A DNA stretch of 64,000 nt from Rippkaea orientalis PCC 8801 (lineage in GTDB: Bacteria; Cyanobacteriota; Cyanobacteriia; Cyanobacteriales; Microcystaceae). Positions 55,777-64,000 of this stretch are shown one piece after another. The translations under genes were made by a program, and so were the position numbers. The stretch covers positions 2,698,097-2,762,096 of the forward strand of contig NC_011726.1 of assembly GCF_000021805.1 (NCBI RefSeq). The letters are read 5' to 3'. Every line of letters starts with the position of its first letter. Within the stretch, counting starts at the first letter, position 1. A model generated the notes under the pieces. The model did no database searches. It saw only the letters and a list, made by a program, of their open reading frames with translations, and was not told the DNA's origin.

Positions 55777-56634
55777 ATGAAGTCTAAAGTTTTTTTTCTA
55801 TTTATATCTCTGTTATTTATCTTATTATTTCCTTTGCAATCCAAAGTAAAATCAGAAACAATTTTAGAAGAAATTAACCGAACAGGATTATTAAAAGTTG
55901 GCATAAGGGAAGACGCTGTTCCCTTTGGTTATCGAGATTTGAATAATAATTTAACGGGGTTATGTTTAGATTTTATTAATGTCTTTCACCAACAACTGAA
56001 AAAACAACTTAATAAAGAGATAATTTTAATCAAAATATACAAATCAACTCTATTTAATCGCTTTGATTTAGTTAGCGATCGCATTATTTATTTAGAATGT
56101 GGACCTAATACAATTCGAGACATTCCTGACTATAATGTTCAATTTTCTAATCCTTTTTTTATTACAGGGACTCAGCTATTAATCAAAGCTAATAATGAGG
56201 AAAAAGTTGATTTAGAAAGTAATCTTCAGGATATCAAAATTGGGATTTTAGTTAATACCAGTAATCAACAGTTACTCTCCACCCGATACCCTTTAGCCAA
56301 TTTTGTTGAATTTCAAGGAGTAACGGGTAGATATCGAGGGGTACAAGCGTTACAAGGAGATAAAATCGATGGATTCGCTAGTGATGGTATTTTGTTAATT
56401 GGAGAAGCAACGTTACAAGGTTTAAACCTTGGAAAAGACTATATTGTAGTGCCACAATTTCCTTTAGATTGTGCCAAATATGGCTTAATTATCCCCAAAA
56501 ATGATCCAGAATGGCTCAATTTTGTTAATTCAGTCATTCAAATTCCCCAAACTAAAACAACCTTTGGCAAATGGTTTGATGTAATTCTTCCTGAAATTGA
56601 GTCTATCACCGAGTTTTGTCAGAAGACGGGGTAG
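55777..56634 (+). CDS. Periplasmic solute-binding protein, family 3 (orphan paralog)
   Basis: 285 residues. Signal peptide KVFFLFISLLFILLFPLQSKVKS. The SBP_bac_3 core begins ILEEINRTGLLKVGIREDAVPFGYRDLNNNLTG and continues with LECGPNTIRDIPDYNVQFSNPFFITGTQLLIK. It is clearly related to the protein at 34926-35744 (same start, PFGY motif, ITG-QLLIK segment). Again no permease or ATPase gene is next to it. Ligand probably an amino acid or similar polar compound; not decided by sequence. Confidence 0.87.
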   Translation: MKSKVFFLFISLLFILLFPLQSKVKSETILEEINRTGLLKVGIREDAVPFGYRDLNNNLTGLCLDFINVFHQQLKKQLNKEIILIKIYKSTLFNRFDLVSDRIIYLECGPNTIRDIPDYNVQFSNPFFITGTQLLIKANNEEKVDLESNLQDIKIGILVNTSNQQLLSTRYPLANFVEFQGVTGRYRGVQALQGDKIDGFASDGILLIGEATLQGLNLGKDYIVVPQFPLDCAKYGLIIPKNDPEWLNFVNSVIQIPQTKTTFGKWFDVILPEIESITEFCQKTG

Positions 56635-56793
56635 AGTGGGGGAGTGGGGGAAGGGTGGGAAGATATTTTGCCTTCTGACTCCGAACTCCGAACCCCGAAC
56701 TCAGGTTTATTCCTGTTGACTGATCAAAGATCTCGACAAATATACGGAGAACTGCTAGAATCCATCTAACGGAATTCACGCAATAAAAATCCC

Positions 56794-56949
56794 ATGGACA
56801 GAATGATTCATCAGTTAGCTGTTCTAGCTACAGGTACTTGTATCGGAATTACCCTTTTCTCCTTTGTTTTTTCTACTGATAAAGTAGCCAAGGTTCCCCT
56901 ATCATCTTCTCCGTTAACTGAAGTCATTGTCGAGACTTCAGCTAACTAA
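56794..56949 (+). CDS. Small membrane-anchored protein, 51 residues
   Basis: Starts MDRMIHQLAVLATGTCIGITLFSFVFS, one hydrophobic helix, then a short polar tail ending VIVETSAN. No ribosome site visible. It fills most of the gap between the solute-binding protein and the convergent ycf66 gene. A plausible but unproven small gene. Confidence 0.4.
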   Translation: MDRMIHQLAVLATGTCIGITLFSFVFSTDKVAKVPLSSSPLTEVIVETSAN

Positions 56950-56997
56950 GGCTAACCTTGAATATAATAATCCCGTTTTTGAATCTCCTTTAATTTT

Positions 56998-58116
56998 TTA
57001 CTTGTTTGATATTGTTTCTTCATCCGAGTCATCAGAACCTTCGGAAACCTTACTCTTTTTTTCTGCTGACTCTTCAAAGATTTCTTCTAGGGTTTTATCC
57101 GAAGAAGATTCAGCAATCACTGGCTGATATTTGTCAATAACTGTCTCGTCATCATTTTCAGCAACAAAGACTTCAAATTCCTCTAATTTATACTGTTCAA
57201 TCGGCGTTTCCTTTTCCTCTTCCACTACAGAGGAAAGGGAATTTTCCACAGATAGTGATTCACTCTCCTGACTGGTTTTTTCGATGATCACTTCCCCAGA
57301 AGAAAAGTTGTCATCTAATGCTTTTTCTTCGGTTGCGATTTCCTCTTCTACTACTGCTTCAATGGCTTTTTCAGCCACTTGTGAGGATGTATCCGTCTCT
57401 TCCCAATCATCGTTTTCTGTGTCTAATTCTACGTTATCTAACGCTGTTGTGATAGATTCCGGTTGAGGTTGAGACTTAGATTTTCCAAAGCTAAATAAAG
57501 ATTTAAGGAAAAACCCTTTTTTGGGTTTGAGTTCCGGTTTAGGTTGAGTTTCTGGTTTAGTTTCAGCGATAATTGGTGTTTCTGCTGGTTCTTTGGTGGG
57601 AGGAGGGGGAGGAGTTTCTTCGGCTATTTCTTCTACCAATGAAGGAGCGATCGCGTCTACAATTTCTTCAATGGGTTCTTGTGGAGTCTCTTCTTGAGTC
57701 AGTAATTCTTCAGTAAGACTTTCGGTAACAGTTTCTGTAATTTCCGAGGGTGTTTCCTCGACGGGGACTGAAGGGGGAATCGGTTGAGGCTGAATTTTAC
57801 CCCCAAAGCGGGCTTTTAACCAGTTTAGCACAGAAAATCCGGTTAAATCGGTTTGATCTTCAGGGCGAGTCAGGGCACGTCTGAGGCGAACGGTTTGCCA
57901 GCCAAAGGATACTATTAGGGTAACGGCTGCTGCTTGTCCTAACAAAACTCCTCCCGTCAGCAATGGGGCACATAACCAGAGGACTAGCGCGTAAAATAAA
58001 CCCACTCCACTCCAGAGAAAGTCGTCTTGGCGATGCAGTTCTGGTAAAAAGAAAGCAGATAGGTACAGACTTAGGCTAGGGAGGGCGATGGCGATCGCTA
58101 GGATGTATGCCAACAT
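56998..58116 (-). CDS. ycf66: Ycf66-family protein with long acidic tail
   Basis: 372 residues. The N-terminal part (about 1-105) is the membrane-bound Ycf66 domain: three hydrophobic segments (LAYILAIAIALPSLSLYLSAFFL, GVGLFYALVLWLCAPLL, AAAVTLIVSFGWQTVRLRRAL). The remaining 260 residues are a disordered, Glu- and Pro-rich region with short repeats (EETPQEPIEE, PPPPPTKEPAE). Such tails are typical of the cyanobacterial family. Function unknown; plastid ycf66 is dispensable. Divergent from the TamB-like gene. Confidence 0.88.
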   Translation of the reverse strand: MLAYILAIAIALPSLSLYLSAFFLPELHRQDDFLWSGVGLFYALVLWLCAPLLTGGVLLGQAAAVTLIVSFGWQTVRLRRALTRPEDQTDLTGFSVLNWLKARFGGKIQPQPIPPSVPVEETPSEITETVTESLTEELLTQEETPQEPIEEIVDAIAPSLVEEIAEETPPPPPTKEPAETPIIAETKPETQPKPELKPKKGFFLKSLFSFGKSKSQPQPESITTALDNVELDTENDDWEETDTSSQVAEKAIEAVVEEEIATEEKALDDNFSSGEVIIEKTSQESESLSVENSLSSVVEEEKETPIEQYKLEEFEVFVAENDDETVIDKYQPVIAESSSDKTLEEIFEESAEKKSKVSEGSDDSDEETISNK

Positions 58117-58278
58117 AGGATGGGTTACTCCTTTGATATTCTCTTTATTTATTGTGAAGCATCTTGTCGTTTATGGCTCAACGATTCTTGCCAATCGTCT
58201 CATTGAATAAGTTACAGTAGTTACCAAAGTTGCGCTTGTCTCCTCACACACGGTAGCCTTTTAGTTCCCTAGGACACC

Positions 58279-61200
58279 ATGAGTCAGTCGCCAACACCTC
58301 AACCTTCTCCGTCTACCTTCGTTGGTCGTCTCTTGAGAAGACTGACGCACCCCGCTACGATTGCTATAGGGGTAGGTTCTGTTACGGTCGTTTTGATTGG
58401 CTATACAGGTTTACGTCTGTTTCTTAAGGAATATCTTCCCCCTTGGTTAGAGACACAAGTTAGTTACATTATTAATCGTCCCATCAAAATAGGGGAATTA
58501 CAAGACTTTTCTCTGACGGGGTTATCTTTGGGTTCAACGTCTATTCCGGTTACTCCTGATAATCCTAATCAAATAACAATTAGTAAAATCAACGTTAAGT
58601 TTAATCCCCTCGCTGTTGTTTTTAGGCGCACTTTACCGATTACGATTTCCCCTCAAAAAGTCGATGTTGATGTCTTTCAAAATGCCCAAGGACAGTTATT
58701 GACAATAGATGTAGAAGAAAGCAAACTTCCGGTTAAGTTAGATTTGACTTTTAAGGTTGAAAAGGCTGATATTAATGTCTTTCCCTATCAAAAAAAACAA
58801 CCCCTTGAGGTTCAATTTAAGGGAGAAGCAAGGTATCTTGAGGAAGATGTAGCAAAATGGCAATATGATCTGAATTTGGCTTTACTCAATAGTCAAGTTA
58901 AGTTGCAAGGAGAAACCATTTGTAGTACCACTGAAAGTAACATAAAATTAAACGTTGAAAAGTTAGATTTTAGTTCTTTAACCTCTTTTATTATTGATTT
59001 TCCTCTTCGGTTAAATTCAGGCAATGTTCAAGCTAATCTCAATATTCAGTCCCCTTCCCTTAAAGAGTTTCAGGGAACGCAAGCACAAGGAAATGTTAAT
59101 TTAAGTAATCTTCAAGGTCAAGTTAAGCCATTGACTAAACCTTTTGAAGTTTTAAGCAATATTTCGTTTAAAAACAACAAGGTTTTAGTGAAAAATGCTC
59201 GATTAACTATTGGTCAAATTACCGCTAAATTAGGGGGAGAATACGATTGGAATACGGGGAGTAATTTGGTTGTTAATCTTGAGGGGTTAACGGGGAAGAA
59301 TTTACGTCAAGTTTTACCCCCTTCTTTTCCTCTTCAGGTTGAAGGAGAATTAGACGCTAATTTTAAGCTAACAGGACAGCTAAATAAGCCTTTATTAAAA
59401 GGGAAAATAAACAATAAAAAAGCCGTTACGGTTTTGAAGACAAAATTTGATCAAGTTGCGGTTAATTTTCAAACCAATTTTAATGATTTTTTATTGCAAA
59501 ATGTATCTATTAAGCCCCAAGTAGGGGGTGAAATTAGAGCACAAGGAACCCTTAAACCGAATCTTCTTATATCCTTGACTAATTCTCAAAAGATAGACTG
59601 GAAAAAAATACCTTTTCAATTAATTTTTAAGACAGAATTACCAACTCAAAAATTGATTGCAGATTATTATAAACTTCCTGATTTAGTTAGCTTAAATAGT
59701 CTAACAAGTCAAGGAAGAATTACAGGAACTTTAGCTAATCCCAATGGCTTAATTCAATGGCAAACATCGGGAGATCTCACAACGGCTAATACTAGGGTAA
59801 TAAACGAAGGCACTCTTGTAGTTCAAAATAAAAATATTCTGGTTAAGAATACAGAATTGGTTACTAATGAAGGGAAAATAAGCTTTAATGGGAGTGGTAG
59901 TTGGTTAACAAAAAGATGGCAAGGATATTTAAGTTCTCAGGGATTATCTTTAAATCCTTTTACTTCACTTATTTGTCAAAGCAAACAATTAGTCTGTCCT
60001 GAGAATGTTAAGTTAAATACTGCTAATATTAGACTTGGTGGAGATTTGAATAAACCCGGAACAACAGGACTGAATTTAGTAGCAAATTTAGGACTTACAA
60101 TCAATCAAGGAACCTTAGTTATTAATAGTCAGTTACAACAAGATAATCTAACTACATCAATAACAGGATTCAAAGTGCCTATAGCAGCAAAATTTATGAA
60201 TATTGCTGTTCCTATTACGTTAAAACAATCTCGAATTAATTTAGGAGGAAAGTTAAGTCAAATTTGGCAAAACTCAACCGTTAATTTAGACGCTATTCAA
60301 GCGAATAGTAACCTCGAATTAGGAATTGCCGAAAGTACCCTAACTGTAGCAGGAAGGTTACAAAAGGGTTTCTTACAAGGAGACGCAAATATAACTCCTT
60401 TATCCCTGAATCAATTCTTGCCTCAAGTACCCATACCCGTTCAATTAGCTAAGAGTAAAATTGAGGTTTCAGGAGATGTTAAATCATTACTGCCTTTAGG
60501 ACAACCTCCTAACTTTAATACCTTAAAAATAAAGGGTAATAGTCAATTTGCGATCGCCAATGGAACCCTAACAGCAATTAGTCAGTTAAACCAAGGTAAA
60601 ATCGACCTTAATGCTACAGCAACCCCTATTATATTATCCAATCTTTTACCCCAAATTTCACCCCCCATTGCTTTAAAACAAACTAACGTTAATTTAACGG
60701 GTAATTTATCGGATTTAATTTCATTTAATTTCAAGAAATTTCAAGGAAATGCTCAAGTTAGATTAGGAATTGCTAACGGAGAAATCAATACATCAACCCA
60801 ACTGATTAATCAACAATGGAATAGCCAAATTATTGCTAATAATCTAGATGCTACAACTGTCAATAACCCTCTACTAAAATTAGAAAATTTAGACCGAATT
60901 AACGCTAAAATTAATCTAGCAGGAAGACTCAATAATCTCTTATCATCTGAATCTTTACTTGCTATTCAAGCTAAGCTAATCTCTGTACAGATGGGACAAC
61001 AAATCCTCACTGCTAACGGAAATATATTAGTAACTAATTTATGGAAAAAACCTGATATTAAACAGGTTAGTTTAAATCTTAACACTCAAGCCAATTTAGC
61101 CACCTTACCCTTGACCCAACTTGTGGCTAAACTTCCCATTAAACGACAACTCCTCCCTAACGTTATTGAACTAGCAGGAAGAGGAAACTTTCAAGGAAAT

Positions 61201-64000
61201 TTAGTCGGAAAAAATCTGTTAACCTCTCCCCTATCTCCAGGCAATTTACAACTAAATGGAACTCTCAAATTAGCTAACTTTGGGATTAATAATGTTCTCT
61301 TTGATCCTCTTTTAAGGGGAACTGTAAAAATAGCAACAGGAGGGCAATTATCTGTTAATTTAACAGGACAAGAAGATATTATAACGGCTGTTTTTAATCC
61401 CTGTAAACAAGCCAATTGTCTGCTTCCTTATATTCCTCAATCTTTTAAAATTACACAAAGTTATAACAATTCTACTCCTATTATTGTTCAAGGAAATAGA
61501 GAAAACAATATCTTAGTTACTCAAGTACAAAACTTTCCCCTAGAACTTTTAACCATTGCACCTGTGAGTAACTACGGATTTTATGATTATTTAGGAGGAA
61601 AAGTCAATATTAATGCACAAATTGACACCCTAAGCTTAACAAATAGTGGAACTCTGACTATTTTGAATCCAGAGTTAGGCAAAATTGTAGGAAATCGTTT
61701 TGATGCTGCTTGGGTGTATAAACATGGCAAAATCACCTTAGAAAACACCAGTTTAAAATTAGGAGAAACTCGCTATGAAGTGGTCGGTGGATTAAATCTA
61801 AAATCAGGAGAAATACAAGGTAAATTAAATGTTGATCGAGGTTATATCCAAGATATTCTCACTGCTTTAAATATCTCTGATTTAGATAGTTTATGGCGTA
61901 CTTTACGACTGAAAAAACCACCTTTAGGGGATACCAAAGGACTGCAAACCGAATCAGTTGGAAATCGTAATGCACCCCTTTCAGAACAAGTCAATCAATT
62001 ATGGAACAACGATCAAAAAATTCAAGCAATAGCCACTAAAAGACAAGCAGGAGATATTCCCAGACAGTTAAATATCCGGGGTCAATTTGCAGCAGAAATT
62101 GGCTTATCTGGAACCTTAGAAAAACCAGAAATGTCTTTAAATTTTCAAGGTAATCAATGGCAATGGACTCCACAACGGTCTGGACCTGCTATCATTAACC
62201 CCTTGGGATTTGTCATAGAAGGAGCTCAGGTAATTCCCATTGAGAAATTAGCAATAGAAGGAAGTCTCAAAGAAGGGATAATTCAGTTTAATCCATCTCT
62301 AAAACTTGGGTCAAGTTTAACCCAAGGAAATTTATCTTTAATCTATCAAAATAACCAATTTTATATCAAAGATTCTAGTTTTAGTTTTGAAAATTTGTCC
62401 TTAGATACCGTCCGCAGCTTAATCGTGGTTCCGGGGGATATTAATGGCAATCTGAATTTACAAGGAACCCTCAAAGGACTGTTAACAGAACCCAAAATTG
62501 AAGGAGAGTTTCAGTTTAGTGACGGCTCAATTTATGCGCGATTAATTCAAGATACATTTAAAGGAAATTTTATCTATGAAAACGCTCAAGTAAAAGTGCA
62601 AATCAACGAACCTACTTATCTTCAAGTTTCAGCTAATTTACCTTTTCCTATTCAACCTGATATTAATGATAAATTTCAAATTAATACCCAAATAGAAACC
62701 GAAGCTTTCTCCCTACTAGAAACCTTAACTAAACAGCAACTAATCTGGTCGGGAGGAGAGGGAAGCTTGGATATTAATCTAAGCGGCAGAATCTTGATTA
62801 ATGATACAATTAAAATTAGTTTAGATCAAACTACTAAGGCGATTTTAGATTTTAATAACACCCTTTTTCAAACCGATTTATTTACTGAACCCCTTAATCT
62901 AAATGGACAAATTTCTCTCCAAAATGGACGACTGCAAACAGCACAATTAACCGGAACAATAGGAGAAAGAACGATTAGAACAATCGGCGTTTTACCTCTA
63001 TTTCCTGATGCTTCTGCTAATATTGAAACAGCCGTTCCTTTCACCATAGCCTTAACCCAAGATCAAGTTAACTCAGAAGGGTTATATCAAGGCCTTGCTG
63101 ATGGCCGTATTATTATTACCGGATCATTGATTAATCCAACGATTGGAGGAGAGGTTAGATTAACGCAAGGAAAAATTGTCATCCCTGATGTTAGGGAACT
63201 TCAAAAACAGCCTTCTCCAGTGTTTAATCAATGGATAGGAAATCTTAGACCCCTAGAAGGAGTACTGCTTCCTCCCACATTTAATAACCTCAGAATTTTG
63301 ATTGATCAAGTGGCTGTTGAACAAACAAAAATTAGTCCTAGATTTAATCTTAATTTGAGTGGAGATTTAAGCTTAAATGGTCAACTAAATAGCTTTTCTT
63401 TGCCCGGAGTACTTGCCTTAAAACCATCAGGAAGCGTTAAGGTTAATGAAGGTAAAATAGATATTCCCCTGACTTCCGTTTTCCTCAGTCGTCAATACGA
63501 CAACACCATAACATTTTTACCCGAACAAGGATTATTGAATCCTTCCATTGATCTAACCTTAAAACTCTATATTCTAAGCGTTTCTCTCCAGACTATTCGG
63601 GATAATGAAATCCCTGATGATCTTATCCAAACTGGACGGTCTAAATCAATAGAAGTTAACCTCGGAATCCAAGGACAAGCCAGTGAATTATTGCCTAATT
63701 TGGGATCTCGATTTCAGCAAATTTGTCAATTACGGACAGAAGACTATCCTCCTGTCCCTCAATCTCCGGCGATTCCTACTAATAAGCTACAACAGTTAGC
63801 TGAATGTATTCAAATCAATAATTTAGGGGCAAATTCTATTGCCGACTTAATCCGTTCTCCTATTGTTTCCTTCTCTAGTAATCCCCGTCTTAGTAATAGT
63901 GAATTGTTCACACTTTTTAGTCAGCAACTGCCTAATTTACTAGGAAATTCACAAGTCGGAAATTCAACGCAATTAGTCAATGCCAGAAGTCCACAAATAG
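58279..64000 (+). CDS. tamB: TamB-like translocation and assembly protein, 3' end cut off
   Basis: Open from ATG 58279 to the end of the window, at least 1907 codons, with no stop in frame. An N-terminal signal anchor (HPATIAIGVGSVTVVLIGYTGLRLFL, about 24-49) is followed by the long repetitive beta-helix-like sequence (AsmA/DUF490 family) with hundreds of LxxAxLNLxG-type strands. This is the cyanobacterial TamB, related to plant TIC236, which bridges the inner and outer membrane and helps insert outer-membrane proteins or move lipids. The conserved C-terminal DUF490 core is near completion but cut. Divergent from ycf66. Confidence 0.93.
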   Translation, partial: MSQSPTPQPSPSTFVGRLLRRLTHPATIAIGVGSVTVVLIGYTGLRLFLKEYLPPWLETQVSYIINRPIKIGELQDFSLTGLSLGSTSIPVTPDNPNQITISKINVKFNPLAVVFRRTLPITISPQKVDVDVFQNAQGQLLTIDVEESKLPVKLDLTFKVEKADINVFPYQKKQPLEVQFKGEARYLEEDVAKWQYDLNLALLNSQVKLQGETICSTTESNIKLNVEKLDFSSLTSFIIDFPLRLNSGNVQANLNIQSPSLKEFQGTQAQGNVNLSNLQGQVKPLTKPFEVLSNISFKNNKVLVKNARLTIGQITAKLGGEYDWNTGSNLVVNLEGLTGKNLRQVLPPSFPLQVEGELDANFKLTGQLNKPLLKGKINNKKAVTVLKTKFDQVAVNFQTNFNDFLLQNVSIKPQVGGEIRAQGTLKPNLLISLTNSQKIDWKKIPFQLIFKTELPTQKLIADYYKLPDLVSLNSLTSQGRITGTLANPNGLIQWQTSGDLTTANTRVINEGTLVVQNKNILVKNTELVTNEGKISFNGSGSWLTKRWQGYLSSQGLSLNPFTSLICQSKQLVCPENVKLNTANIRLGGDLNKPGTTGLNLVANLGLTINQGTLVINSQLQQDNLTTSITGFKVPIAAKFMNIAVPITLKQSRINLGGKLSQIWQNSTVNLDAIQANSNLELGIAESTLTVAGRLQKGFLQGDANITPLSLNQFLPQVPIPVQLAKSKIEVSGDVKSLLPLGQPPNFNTLKIKGNSQFAIANGTLTAISQLNQGKIDLNATATPIILSNLLPQISPPIALKQTNVNLTGNLSDLISFNFKKFQGNAQVRLGIANGEINTSTQLINQQWNSQIIANNLDATTVNNPLLKLENLDRINAKINLAGRLNNLLSSESLLAIQAKLISVQMGQQILTANGNILVTNLWKKPDIKQVSLNLNTQANLATLPLTQLVAKLPIKRQLLPNVIELAGRGNFQGNLVGKNLLTSPLSPGNLQLNGTLKLANFGINNVLFDPLLRGTVKIATGGQLSVNLTGQEDIITAVFNPCKQANCLLPYIPQSFKITQSYNNSTPIIVQGNRENNILVTQVQNFPLELLTIAPVSNYGFYDYLGGKVNINAQIDTLSLTNSGTLTILNPELGKIVGNRFDAAWVYKHGKITLENTSLKLGETRYEVVGGLNLKSGEIQGKLNVDRGYIQDILTALNISDLDSLWRTLRLKKPPLGDTKGLQTESVGNRNAPLSEQVNQLWNNDQKIQAIATKRQAGDIPRQLNIRGQFAAEIGLSGTLEKPEMSLNFQGNQWQWTPQRSGPAIINPLGFVIEGAQVIPIEKLAIEGSLKEGIIQFNPSLKLGSSLTQGNLSLIYQNNQFYIKDSSFSFENLSLDTVRSLIVVPGDINGNLNLQGTLKGLLTEPKIEGEFQFSDGSIYARLIQDTFKGNFIYENAQVKVQINEPTYLQVSANLPFPIQPDINDKFQINTQIETEAFSLLETLTKQQLIWSGGEGSLDINLSGRILINDTIKISLDQTTKAILDFNNTLFQTDLFTEPLNLNGQISLQNGRLQTAQLTGTIGERTIRTIGVLPLFPDASANIETAVPFTIALTQDQVNSEGLYQGLADGRIIITGSLINPTIGGEVRLTQGKIVIPDVRELQKQPSPVFNQWIGNLRPLEGVLLPPTFNNLRILIDQVAVEQTKISPRFNLNLSGDLSLNGQLNSFSLPGVLALKPSGSVKVNEGKIDIPLTSVFLSRQYDNTITFLPEQGLLNPSIDLTLKLYILSVSLQTIRDNEIPDDLIQTGRSKSIEVNLGIQGQASELLPNLGSRFQQICQLRTEDYPPVPQSPAIPTNKLQQLAECIQINNLGANSIADLIRSPIVSFSSNPRLSNSELFTLFSQQLPNLLGNSQVGNSTQLVNARSPQI

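Overview
The window is a stretch of cyanobacterial chromosome, most likely from a unicellular Cyanothece/Rippkaea/Crocosphaera-type organism. The grounds are: very frequent HIP1 octamers (GCGATCGC) in and between genes; AT-rich intergenic DNA; many cyanobacterium- or plastid-restricted families (IspH of the 403-residue type, CupB/ChpX CO2-hydration protein, Ycf35, Ycf46, Ycf51, Ycf66, XisH/XisI, COP23, DUF2301, cyanobacterial TamB); a type A rnpB; and a Yfr1-type small RNA. COP23 was first described from Synechococcus RF-1 (PCC 8801), which fits that group, but the species call is inference.

Layout. 1-8.5 kb: a cut DUF2993 gene, ispH, a DUF2555-like gene, a tRNA-Tyr/tRNA-Thr pair, a CNNM/CorC protein, a 46-residue membrane protein, htpG, cupB and an aspartic protease. 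8.6-11 kb: an AT-rich accessory island with a nucleotidyltransferase-like gene, a DUF262 gene and a Uma2 nuclease gene. A pair of palindromes 20 nt apart lies in front of both the first and the third gene. 11-15.7 kb: an FAD oxidoreductase, a secreted small protein, and a divergent NarL-type regulator and MASE1-GAF histidine kinase. 15.9-19.6 kb: a second accessory island with a MITE-like repeat, a LodA/LodB-type quinoprotein oxidase pair and another Uma2 gene. 20-31 kb: housekeeping genes, including threonylcarbamoyl-AMP synthase, a degenerate sensor kinase overlapping a GNAT gene, an NlpC/P60 peptidase, Hsp20, a DUF4351 gene split by a stop codon, a DUF92-FGGY kinase-Nudix operon, a PGM1-related ATP-grasp ligase and a NifX-like protein.

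31-46 kb: rnpB, a SLOG protein, the ycf35-ycf46-RHH cluster, a solute-binding protein, an IS701-type transposase relic, hisD, a signal peptidase with a membrane extension, larB, ycf51 with an unknown partner, and tandem FHA-GGDEF-EAL genes. 46-64 kb: orphan ParA, Yfr1, a MEKHLA protein, xisH-xisI, TPP riboswitch plus thiC, two membrane proteins, cop23, a BrnT-type toxin broken by one stop codon next to an intact antitoxin, a FutB-type permease, an AI-2E-family transporter, a second solute-binding protein, ycf66, and a TamB gene that runs off the end.

Functional themes are inorganic carbon uptake (CupB), isoprenoid, thiamine and histidine synthesis, envelope maintenance (TamB, NlpC/P60, LepB), cyclic-di-GMP and two-component signalling, and accessory DNA with nuclease, toxin-antitoxin and excision-factor genes. 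The best candidate for an undescribed system is the nucleotidyltransferase plus DUF262 pair at 8.6-10.3 kb. There is no CRISPR array and no intact insertion sequence.
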